Of a stretch of 64,000 bases of DNA, positions 1 through 8,950 are shown one piece after another. Numbering within the stretch: the stretch's first letter is position 1; each line of letters starts with the position of its first letter. This stretch comes from Ariolimax columbianus (taxonomy: Eukaryota > Mollusca > Gastropoda > Stylommatophora > Arionidae): positions 25,186,739-25,250,738 of the forward strand of contig JAVGWX010000011.1 in the NCBI GenBank assembly GCA_036924085.1, in the 5' to 3' direction. The translations under genes were made by a program, and so were the position numbers. Under the pieces are notes generated by a model. It saw only the letters and a program-made list of their open reading frames with translations. It did no database searches and was not told the origin of the DNA.

Positions 1-17
1 AGAAGAAGAAGAAGAAG
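1..17 (+). repeat. (AGA)n microsatellite at window edge
   Basis: Pure AGA/GAA triplets at the left edge. All LINE-A copies in this window end in the same (GAA)n tail, so this could be the 3' tail of a plus-strand LINE-A lying just outside the window and inserted into the endonuclease remnant that starts at base 19. That link is inference. Confidence 0.5.
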
Positions 18-18
18 T

Positions 19-644
19 TCCATGTGGGTATTTGTGTCTGTATGTGTCTACTAGACTGTGCGTGCTAATTACATCTTGTAATATGTCCAATTGGTTTGTA
101 TCCTTTCCTCTGAGTTTCCGTAACTGTGTTCTGACGTTTTTGCCAAAAAGGTCTTTGTCTGACAGAACACAATTGGAGTCTCCGCCAAGGATGATGCTAT
201 GTCCCTGGTAGGCACTTTCAATAGGTCGTCCAAAATTTCACAAACAAGTAGTTGGTCTCTGTAGGTGCTTGGTGCGTGGATATTTACTATTGTATGTGTG
301 TGTGTGTGTGTGTATGTGTGTGTATGTGTGTGTGTTGTTGTTGCTGACCTGGACTATCGCCATGCCCCCATTGCTGTCCCTGCTTGTGTTTGTTATTTCC
401 CACCTGTCCTGTATTTGTATAATGGGTACTCCTGAGCCTAGTCGCTCTGTACTGAGGCTAAATCATGAATGTTGCATTCCTAGTTGTGTTGTAATTCAGC
501 TGCATGTTGATATGTATGTATAGTAGTTTCATGGGCCGTTAACAAGTCTGGTTTGTATTTTTTTGCGAGACCTATGAGCTTTATCAACTTCTCGCGCATA
601 TTCATTCCGCTTATGTTGATACTGAGTATTTTAATTTCTGCCAT
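19..644 (-). pseudogene. LINE ORF2 fragment: N-terminal AP-endonuclease domain
   Basis: On the minus strand an ATG at 644 opens MAEIKILSINISGMN, followed by REKLIKLIGLAKKYKPDLL and, after frame breaks, VNIHAPSTYRDQL and then HSIILGGDSNCVL. This is the usual order of an endonuclease/exonuclease/phosphatase domain at the start of LINE ORF2 (start strand, then the GDxN motif). The GD-N signature reads GGDSN rather than GGDFN. A TG microsatellite (293-334) and several frameshifts disrupt the frame, so it is a dead copy. It continues to the window edge, where (AGA)n begins. It looks L1/Tx1-like and differs from the LINE families further right. Confidence 0.72.
293..334 (+). repeat. (TG)n microsatellite
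   Basis: Alternating TG with a few TA interruptions, lying inside the LINE endonuclease remnant. It breaks that reading frame. Confidence 0.85.
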
Positions 645-876
645 TTAAAAAATATTTATAATATTTTTGTTTTTAATTTTTTTACTTTGTATGTGTGTGC
701 ATGATCGCGCGCGGGTGTGTGTGTTTGAGGTGTTTAGTTTTGGCGTGAAGGGATGAGATTAATTCTCATCGTTGGTGTCCAGTGAAATCACCAATGTTGG
801 TGGTGTGTATAGAGCAGGGACCCTTGGTTCTAGAGGGGTCCCCAAATGGTCGAGGGAGCTTCTTCGTGTGTTCTGA

Positions 877-1920
877 TGTGGGCTGGTCACTTGCTCTTAC
901 AAGTGTCCCTGATGTGGGCTGGTCGCTTGCTCTTACAAGTGTCCCTGATGTGGGCTGGTCGCTTGCTCTTACAAGTGTCCCTGATGTGGGCCGGTCGCTT
1001 GCTCTTACAAGTGTCCCTGATGTGGGCTGGTCGCTTGCTCTTACAAGTCCCTCTGATGTGGGCTGGTCTCATGCTCTTACAAGTGTCCCTGATGTGGGCT
1101 GGTCGCTTGCTCTTACAAGTGTCCCTGATGTGGGCTGGTCGCTTGCTCTTACAAGTGTCCCTGATGTGGGCCGGTCGCTTGCTCTTACAAGTGTCCCTGA
1201 TGTGGGCTGGTCGCTTGCTCTTACAAGTGTGCCTGATGTGGGCCGGTCGCTTGCTCTTACAAGTGTCCCTGATGTGGGCTGGTCGCTTGCTCCTACAAGT
1301 CCCTCTGATGTGGGCTGGTCGCTTGCTCTTACACGTGTCCCTGATGTGGGCTGGTCGCTTGCTCTTACAAGTCCCTCTGATGTGGGCTGGTCGCTTGCTC
1401 TTACACGTGTCCCTGATGTGGGCTGGTCGCTTGCTCTTACACGTGTCCCTGATGTGGGCTGGTCGCTTGCTCTTACACGTGTCCCTGATGTGGGCTGGTC
1501 GCTTGCTCTTACACGTGTCCCTGATGTATGCTGGTCGCTTGCTCTTACAAGTGTCCCTGATGTGGGCTGGTCGCTTGCTCTTACAAGTGTCCCTGATGTG
1601 GGCTGGTCGCTTGCTCTTACACGTGTCCCTGATGTGGGCTGGTCGCCTGCTCTTACAAGTGTCCCTGATGTGGGCTGGTCGCTTGCTCTTACACGTGTCC
1701 CTGATGTGGGCTGGTCGCTTGCTCTTACAAGTGTCCCTGATGTGGGCTGGTCGCTTGCTCTTACACGTGTCCCTGATGTGGGCTGGTCGCTTGCTCTTAC
1801 AAGTGTCCCTGATGTGGGCTGGTCTCCTGCTCTTACAAGTGTCCCTGATGTGGGCTGGTCGCTTGCTCTTACACGTGTCCCTGATGTGGGCTGGTCGCTT
1901 GCTCTTACAAGTGTCCCTGA
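877..1920 (+). repeat. 36-bp minisatellite, about 29 copies
   Basis: Head-to-tail copies of a 36-bp unit beginning GATGTGGGCTGGTCGCTTGC. Variants (AAGTGTCCCT, ACGTGTCCCT, AAGTCCCTCT at the unit end; GGCTGG or GGCCGG inside) are mixed along the array. Because 36 is a multiple of three and the unit holds no stop in several frames, it reads as 12-residue repeats on both strands (DVGWSLALTSVP on plus, ASDQPTSGTLVR on minus). I treat these frames as by-products of the repeat. The array sits directly upstream of a LINE ORF1 remnant and may have expanded inside it. Confidence 0.93.
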
Positions 1921-1989
1921 AGCTGTGGCGACGCTCCTTCTTTGGCGTTGTTGTGCGGGTGATGGTCGGGCTGGGAAATCATCCGGTCT

Positions 1990-2840
1990 GTATGTAGATT
2001 CGGGTTTTGCAGGGTTTCTAGAGAAATGTGGAGTGGCCGCCATTTATAGGCTAGATAGCCCAACACAGTACTTCGTCACCCTGACCACGGTAGTCCACAC
2101 AAAACACTATGTAAGGCTGCACGAAAGGCATCTAGAATTGTCCGATCCCAAACTGTCTGTGACAATAGACACCTAGACAGACTAAGGGATAAAGCCATAG
2201 TACAATGGCTGCCTCCGACAGCAGCCGAAAAATTCAAAACTAGGCTGGCAACAGCCAGCACTGTAGATCCAGAAGCAGAACTCCAACAAAACACCACCTC
2301 ACCAGACAGACACCTTCTTCTTTTAAAGAAAGGGATACCTGTCTCTCACTAAGTGGGCATCCACTTGACAAGGGGACAAGGGAGACTTCTCCCTCACTAT
2401 GTGGACATCCACTTGATAAGTGGGACAAGGGAGACTTCTCCCTCACTATGTGGACATCCACTTGATAAGTGGGACAAGGGAGACTTCTCCCTCACTATGT
2501 GGACATCCACTTGATAAATGGGACAAGGGAGACCTCTCCCTCACTATGTAGACATCCATCTAACAAGTGGAACAAGGGAAACCTCCCCCTCACTATGTAG
2601 ACATCCACCTAACAAGTGGGACAAGGGATACCTCTCCCTCACTATGTGGACATCCACTTGACAAGTGGGTCAGTCGTCACCATCATGGTCAAAGTACCAG
2701 GACGGCGGACTAAATGTATCCACTGCTGCAGCACGGCCCACTGGCCAAACAACTGCCCTGGCCCATATTACTGTAAGCGTTCAGCACTCACGGTCTTGCA
2801 TTATCCAATTCTAACAGTCAGGAAACGATTCACATATGTG
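1990..2840 (+). pseudogene. Decayed LINE ORF1 (gag-like) with CCHC zinc knuckle
   Basis: Downstream of the 36-bp array the plus strand reads FAGFLEKCGVAAIYRLD and SPTQYFVTL. After a frame change it reads RLRDKAIVQWLPPTAAEKF. After an interrupting 49-bp repeat it reads RTKCIHCCSTAHWPNNCPGP at about 2705-2765. That last stretch fits a retroviral-type zinc knuckle, Cx2Cx4Hx4C, as found near the C-terminus of many LINE ORF1 nucleic-acid-binding proteins. The remnant is frameshifted and split by tandem repeats, so it is not functional. The LINE family it came from cannot be fixed from this piece. Confidence 0.6.
2345..2690 (+). repeat. 49-bp minisatellite, about 7 copies
   Basis: Unit of 49 bp containing GTGGACATCCACTTGATAAG and GGGAGACTTCTCCCTCACTA; exact spacing of the GTGGACATCC block is 2401, 2450, 2499. 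49 is not a multiple of three, so each unit shifts the reading frame. It lies between two coding stretches of a LINE ORF1 remnant. Confidence 0.9.
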
Positions 2841-2844
2841 TAAT

Positions 2845-3470
2845 CAAGAGCAAGACAATCATAAGATTAATACCCAGTCATTTTGGATGAGTGTCAATTA
2901 TTTCAATATTCCTTCCATTCGTGTGGACTGTAACATCTTTTTTTAATAACATGAAAATGACACCGCAATATTTTTGAATTTTATGAAAACTAAATAAACT
3001 GCAACGATGAAAAGTAAACATTTTTTTTTGTTTTGTAATCGCGAAACAAATATTTATTACTTCTTAAATATAAACATAAATTACAATAATGCATTTCAAT
3101 CAAAATTAATCACAATCTTTTTCAGCTCCATGACAAGCATAAATCGTTCAACAAATACATGACGAATCATCAAATGTTGACCAATCTTTAGCTGTTGAAG
3201 CTTTATATCTTAACGTTATTACAGGATATAGGAGCCAGTCCCATGCACAACTCTTCTTAATCGCCTCTTATGGCATGCTAGGCATGTTGAACAAGCTGAG
3301 ACGGGATTCATTTTTCTCTCACTTATTTTGAAATCCTGATCCTGGTGCACAAATTAAACTAGACAGTTTTATTATTTTCTAAAAGGTTTTTATGAATCAC
3401 TAACTAGGGTACCCGGCCTTGCTCGGAATAATTATGAAACTAGTTGATTAAAAACCTTTTCAACACGTGC
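2845..3470. other. No gene seen; A/T-rich
   Basis: A/T-rich sequence with short ORFs only. A 50-bp stretch near 3236-3290 contains TTAATCGCCTCTTATGGCAT, a motif that returns at about 30120 and, weaker, at 10500, 19580 and 30430. Confidence 0.5.
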
Positions 3471-3479
3471 AGTTCTTCC

Positions 3480-4415
3480 CTCTCAATCCACCCATCTCTA
3501 TGACACCCTAACCGTCCAACCCTCCATCCATCTCTACCACATGGAAACCGTCCATCCCTCCATCCATCTCTACCACACTCTAACCGTCCATGCCTCCACC
3601 CATCTCTACCACACTCTAACCGTCCATCCCTCCACCATCAATTCCACACTCTAACCGTCCATGCCTCCACCCATCTCTACCACACTCTAACCGTCCATCC
3701 CTCCACCATCAATTCCACACTCTAGCCGTCCATGCCTCCATCCATCTCTACCACACTCTAACCGTCCATCCCTCCACCATCAATTCCACACTATAACCGT
3801 CCATGCCTCCACCCATCTCTATCACACCCTAACCGTCTATCCCTCTATCACACTTTAACCGTCCATGCCTCCACCCATCTCTACCACACTCTAACCGTCC
3901 ATCCTTCCACCATCAATTCCACACTCTAACCGTCCATGCCTCCACCCATCTCTACCACACTCTAACCGTCCATCCTTCCACCATCAATTCCACTCTCTAA
4001 CCGTCCATGCCTCCACCCATCTCTACCACACTCTAACCGTCTATCCCTCTATCACACTCTAACCGTCCATGCCTCCATCCATCTCTATCACACTCTAACC
4101 GTCCATGCCTCTACCCATCTCTACCACACTCTAACCGTCCATCCTTCCACCATCAATTCCACATTCTAACCGTCCATGCCTCCACCCATCTCTACCACAC
4201 TCTAACCGTCTATCCCTCTATCACACTCTAACCGTCCATGCCTCCACCCATCTCTACCACACTCTAACCGTCTATCCCTCTATCACACTCTAACCGTCCA
4301 TGCCTCCACCCATCTCTACCACACTCTAACCGTCTATCCCTCTATCACACTTTAACCGTCCATGCCTCAATCCATCTCTACCACACTCTAACCGTCCATC
4401 CTTCCACCATCATTC
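3480..4415 (+). repeat. Compound minisatellite of 36, 35 and 26-bp units
   Basis: Pyrimidine-rich array in which each unit ends ACACTCTAACCGTCCA. Units of about 36 bp (with CCACCCATCTCTACCACACT), 35 bp (with CACCATCAATTCCACACT) and 26 bp (with TCTATCCCTCTATCACACT) alternate, giving an approximate higher-order repeat of 62-71 bp. It is strongly strand-asymmetric: almost no G on the plus strand except the CCGTCC and ATGCC blocks. Confidence 0.9.
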
Positions 4416-4429
4416 TGCCTAATTCAGCA

Positions 4430-5300
4430 AATCAATCTACAATACTTTAACTTAACATTGTTTGTCTTAAAGAAATGATAAAAAAAAACATTGCATTTTA
4501 AGATTGAAAATCTTACTTCAGGGTCGGTAAACCAATGCTGACCAAGTCTTTCATCAAACTGCATATGCCGGCCATTGAAACAGGCTAAGACACAATTCGT
4601 TACAAGATATTGTTTGAATTGCGAATTGAAGGATAGTCATTTCAATTTTGTTCCGCAAAGAAATAATGTATTTGTAAGTTGCATTAACACGTTTCAAACC
4701 TCAGAGATTGTGTATTTTCTAATAATGCTTGCATACAATCATACCTAAAAACTACAACACAAATAAATGTGCAATATAAAAAATAACAATTTATGTATTC
4801 CTTAAATGAATACCTCTCCAAGGGTGCGTGCTATTGACAATTGTGCAAAACAACTCGTTAAATAGTAAACAACGTTCCCATTGTACAGGTCAATGCACCT
4901 GTTGACTTCTGTCGTGTAGGAAGACATTTCTATAATTATATTTGTTATTGTGCAACACTTTTACTGCTATTTTGTTTATGTAAAGTCAGAAACTACCATT
5001 ACTGATTAACACTAATTTATGTAGGCCGAAGTGACATTTATGTGGACGAGGTACAAGGATCTCTTACCTTGACAAGCGTAATGTAGGTTTTGTTTTTGCA
5101 CACAGGATAGAAAATGAATAGTTGTTTAAAAACGTGTCCTAATAAACAAGGTCTGTGTTCTCGGCCACTCCCCATCTACTATCATTCTAAAATCATGAAC
5201 ATGTCTTTCTTAAGGTTGTAGAGTATTTTCTTTTCTAAGAAAAGATAAGGTGTGTATATATTATAGGTGTCGTCAAAACGTTTCTATGTGAGCAACATAT
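4430..5300. other. No gene seen; A/T-rich
   Basis: A/T-rich unique-looking sequence with no ORF of note, no recognised repeat and no RNA gene signature. Confidence 0.5.
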
Positions 5301-5365
5301 GCCAAAAGAGAATACGCTCAACACATTTCACCTACTGCGCCTGAGTTCCATTCTTGGCGTCTCAT

Positions 5366-5641
5366 GAAGAGTAATAAGTAAAGTAAACTAAAGTAACCCA
5401 TAGCATTACTGCCGTAGGGGTGTGAGGTGTTAGCGATCTCACATTTCAAAGGATCGGCTATATGAGGGCGGTAGCCATCTCCTCCCTCGCCGCTATTACT
5501 TCCCGGACAGAACCGGTACCCATTTAAGGCTGGGTCGACCCGGGTGCCATTGCGGTCTGAAAAAACCACTACCGCCTCAACTGGGGAATGAACCAGGACC
5601 TCTCAGATGAGAAGCCAGCGCGCTAACTACTGCGCTTCGCC
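5366..5641 (-). mobile_element. tRNA-derived SINE, nearly complete
   Basis: Read on the minus strand it opens with a tRNA-like head: an A-box-like AGTAGTTAGCGCGCTGG and a B-box-like CCTGGTTCATTCCCC (about 5583-5597), the internal RNA polymerase III promoter pattern. The body follows and contains GGTCGACCCAGCCTTAAATG, then the tail TTACTTTAGTTTACTTTACT. The same body recurs on the plus strand at 37786-38015, which shows it is a dispersed element. No target duplication was found. Confidence 0.8.
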
Positions 5642-5647
5642 GCTTTC

Positions 5648-6065
5648 TATGAAGAGACAGAGTGACAAATGCGGAGGTGCAGTCTCGCGTCGGTCCCCCA
5701 AATATGTAAGTTTTTCTTTCCCAAAGAAGACTGCGGTGGCTTGGTCATGTTCATCGCATGGAGGACGGTGACATTCCCAAAGATGTTCTCTGTGGACAGC
5801 TGGAGTGTGATCAAATAACAGCTGGCTAACCACAGCTACGGTTCAAAGACACATGTAAACGGGATATGAAGGCTCTGTATTTGGACCTGACATCTTGGGA
5901 AGAAATAGCTGCAGACCGATCCAAATGGAGATGCAACCTGAAAAGCCACATCAAGCTGGGCGAAAATAAGCGTGTGCAACACATGGAAGTGAAGAGACAA
6001 CGCTGGAAGGAACAGGAAAATAAAAAAAACAGTAGAGGGCTGCTACTCCAAGGTTGCAACCCATA
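5648..6065 (+). pseudogene. LINE ORF2 C-terminus fragment (RTE/CR1-like)
   Basis: Reads RDRVTNAEVQSRVGPP, then after a stop LRWLGHVHRMEDGDIPKDVL, then RFKDTCKRDMKALYLDL, SWEEIAADRSKWR and RQRWKEQENKK. The order 'RWxGHVxRM ... lys/arg-rich linker ... FKDxxKRDxKAL ... W' is typical of the region after the reverse transcriptase in RTE/CR1-type LINEs. At least two in-frame stops make it dead. A homologous minus-strand copy is at 21187-21720. It directly abuts the SINE at 5366-5641. Confidence 0.72.
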
Positions 6066-6349
6066 GTCAGACATGATTGAAAAGAAGCCACTATGTATAT
6101 ATACATATGTAGATATTTAATAAAATATATAGCTCGTCAATTGAGTTAAAAGAATCCGCCACCGCCACTCTGCCATTCAAGGACTGATGCATGAGGGACA
6201 TGAAACAATGCGGTAACACATCTGACAGCTGGGAAACGAATGCTCAGGATTGAGTAGTGTGTAGACAGTTAGAATGGAAAAAGTGGTTGCGACACTCTTA
6301 GAGGCCTTCTGGTAGCAGAGAAAAATAGAAGATGAGAAGATCGGAGGAC

Positions 6350-6853
6350 ACCCCCGCCAGCCAGCCTTCTCAGCATGGCTGTACGATCTGTGGCAGGGAC
6401 ACCCCCGCCAGCCAGTCAGCATGGCTGTACGATCTGTGGCAGGGACACCCCCGCCAGCCAGCCTTCTCAGCATGGCTGTACGATCTGTGGCAAGGACACC
6501 ACCGCCAGTCAGACTTCTCAGCATGGCTGAACCATCTGTGGCAGGGACATCCCCGCCAGTTAGCATTCTCAGCATGGCTGTACGAGCTGTGGCAGGGACA
6601 CCCCCGCCAGTCAGCCTTCTCAGCATGGCTGTACGATCTGTGGCAGGGACACCCCCGCCAGTCAGCCTTCTCAGCATGGCTGTACGATCTGTGGCACGGA
6701 CACCCCCGCCAGTCAGCCTTCTCAGCATGGCTGTACGAGATGTGGCAGGGACACCCCCGCCAGCCAGCCTTCTCAGCATGGCTGTACGAGCTGTGGCAGG
6801 GACACCCCCGCCAGTCAGCCTTCTCAGCATGGCTGTACGATCTGTGGCAGGGA
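6350..6853 (+). repeat. 51-bp minisatellite derived from a LINE zinc finger, about 10 copies
   Basis: Unit of 51 bp (one 46-bp unit at 6371-6416) beginning CAGCATGGCTGTACGATCTG. In one frame each unit encodes HGCTICGRD, the first half of the C2HC zinc finger completed just after the array at 6834-6890. 51 is 17 codons, so frames stay open on both strands; the long ORFs here are repeat by-products. Confidence 0.92.
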
Positions 6854-6990
6854 CTGTTCCTCGCGGATCGGCCTTTACAGTCATAGAAGATTATGTCGAA
6901 ATACTGGAAACGGAGCTGGACAAAACTCCCAAGGCGCAACGCTCATGGTCTATAGAAACTGAGACGCCAATGATGATGATGATGGAAGCT
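6828..6990 (+). pseudogene. LINE ORF2 extreme C-terminus with zinc finger and (GAT)n tail
   Basis: Frame HGCTICGRDCSSRIGLYSHR-RLC has spacing Cx2Cx12Hx3C, matching the C-terminal finger of LINE-B at 56.75 kb (CSRCFRARIGLFSHMRTH). The frame ends at a TGA followed by (GAT)n, a typical 3' tail of RTE-like LINEs in this window. Only the last finger is complete; the upstream part was replaced by the 51-bp array. Confidence 0.65.
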
Positions 6991-7014
6991 ATACAGATTT
7001 GTATGTGTGTGTGT

Positions 7015-7290
7015 CTGTCTGAAGAGAACTGGCTTATAAACCGCGTTATGTCTCTTATACTGAGGTTTTTTAGCTACATCAAGCGCCATGGCGGAATGGA
7101 CAAAGCAGTTCTGGAAGGCATTGTTCCAGGATCGACGAGGTAGGGGTCGACCAAGGCGTAGATGGACACAAGACATCAAGGACACTACATGAATATGGAG
7201 AAGGTGAGTAGACTGACTGCTGACCGAGATTCCTACCAAATGGCTGTACTGAGAGTGAAGTTGTATCAAGGACGTGCTGCATGATGTATT
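7015..7290 (+). pseudogene. RTE-like LINE ORF2 C-terminus fragment
   Basis: Plus-strand frames read EENWLINRVMSLILRFFSYI, then KRHGGMDKAVLEGIVPG, then after a frameshift RGRGRPRRRWTQDIKDT and, further on, YQMAVLRVKLYQGRAA. This matches the 34.6-34.9 kb, 49.9-50.3 kb and 58.5-58.7 kb copies. It is 5'-truncated and frameshifted. Confidence 0.7.
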
Positions 7291-7314
7291 TTTCTGTGAG
7301 TGTTTGAGCAAGCG

Positions 7315-7363
7315 TGCTTGCGTGTGTGTATGTGCGTGCGTGCGTGCGAGCGCGTGCGCGGCG

Positions 7364-7394
<31 letters not shown>

Positions 7395-7395
7395 T
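7315..7395 (+). repeat. (TGCG)n and (GA)n microsatellites
   Basis: TGCGTGTG-type alternating purine/pyrimidine tract followed by about 13 GA repeats. Confidence 0.85.
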
Positions 7396-7529
7396 CACAA
7401 CCACAACGCAATTGGTTCGTATCCCGCCGTGTCCAAGTTTAACACACACGGATGTTTTTTTGTCAGCTCGGCGCGACATCTTCTCGAAATATAATGCTAA
7501 GAAATAATCAAAAAAGATGGCGGTTGTAG

Positions 7530-8820
7530 GAAGCAACGTTCTGCAATGGACAAGCTGCTAACATTGTTTACAAGAACATGTCAGCTCCCTCTTTCCCATA
7601 CACACACAAAGACACATTCATTGATCAAAGAGCTAGACCTTTTAGAAAATACAAATCGTTAAAACGCTGTATTTAATGTTCCTGTTTTTTAAATTTTATA
7701 AATGTGCTTTACAGCTTTTTCATTTATTGCGTACTTCCCCGCTCATCTAGTATGTTCATTGTCAATTTCCAGATCTATTTTCGTTTCTTTATTTAGTTTG
7801 CTTAATGGCACAGCCTCAGAAAGTTAATACTAAGCTAAATATATCGTTTCATTATGTTACTACTGGCAATAAATGGTAAATGAGAACAACGACGATTGTA
7901 AATAGGATAGCTAGCCTTGAATTGTGGAATGAAGAGAATTCGACAAACACATTTAGCTGACGTATGTAAAGAACACAAATATATGTATAATTACGGAAAT
8001 AGGAGTACGGTTGCTGGCCTTCAATTGATATTTTATGAGAGAAATAAATATTTAGAAACACTACATTTTTCGGTTGAAGCTTTTATCCACACTAAGACAT
8101 GTTTTGTTCTGTTTTGGAGAACGTCACACGCTTCTTATTTTTTACGAGTATCTTGTTGCCGTCGGAACTTAAGACATTCGTCTCTAACGCTGCGACGAAG
8201 AATTCAATGGCAAGAAATCGCCGTAAGTAATCAAGAAATATATCGGGATTCCACCGACCGTGGAAAAGTCACAACATATGAAATATAACGAAACTAAGTT
8301 GTTCGATAAAATCTTCTCAATCATTTGTCCAATTTCCATCAACATTTGACAGATTAACAGGTCACATTAGTGGAGCATATGTACACAGTTTCAGCTCTCT
8401 AGGTTGTTGGCAATTTGGTTAGAATTTGATAATTAGAAAGACATGCATCCAGACATCAGTCATGTAAAGTTAAATAAAAGCTTTTAGAACGCCCTCGAAA
8501 TCATCCTCAAGTCGGTATAAAAGAAAAAGAAACTCAGAAATGGAAAGAGGCGAAAAAAACTAATCGCTATAGCGTTTACAGTACTAGTGAGAATAATTCA
8601 TTTTGAGCTGCACAGATCAGAATCTGATGGAAGCACAAGTTGATATATGGTGACGATAACACTTGTGTGTTTAGTTCTCACCAGCTAGCTAGTATAAATA
8701 TAAATCCCACAGCAGAAACTGCCGTCAGGGATGAAGTGTTAAAGACTTATTTGTACTAGTTATAGTGTGTATGATGCGTGGTGTGGTCAGTTGTATGTCT
8801 TGTATTTCCTTAAGTTTGCA
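7530..8820. other. No gene seen; A/T-rich
   Basis: Unique-looking A/T-rich sequence between LINE debris and the 3' end of the yellow-like gene. A GTAAGT splice-donor look-alike at about 8222 is not backed by a conserved reading frame. Confidence 0.45.
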
Positions 8821-8827
8821 AATTTAC

Positions 8828-8938
8828 AAATGAACCCTCTATTCAACTGGGTCGACTGAAGCGTGCAGGTAGCTGGATTTAAAACCGTACATTTGCATTG
8901 AAAAGTGAGTGCTCTACCACTACACTAATCAAACGCTC
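8828..8938 (-). mobile_element. tRNA-derived SINE in the 3' flank of the yellow-like gene
   Basis: On the minus strand it begins TTAGTGTAGTGGTAGAGCAC (good A box) and has GGTTTTAAATCC as a weak B box, then CAGTCGACCCAGTTGAATAG, the same core as the other SINEs here. It begins about 13 bp after the stop codon of the yellow-like gene and in the same orientation, so it probably lies in that gene's 3' UTR. Confidence 0.68.
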
Positions 8939-8950
8939 AACGTGTTGATA

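Noticed and set aside
782..2176. 464-codon frame of 12-residue repeats, with parallel frames on both strands
   Set aside because: Generated by the 36-bp minisatellite, open in at least three frames. Only its last part overlaps a LINE ORF1 remnant.
6177..7143. Overlapping frames of 184-240 codons on both strands
   Set aside because: By-products of the 51-bp repeat; only the zinc-finger end is meaningful.
7852..8288. 123-codon plus frame and 69-codon minus frame, with a GTAAGT donor look-alike
   Set aside because: No recognisable family, no matching acceptor or conserved segment; not enough support for an exon.
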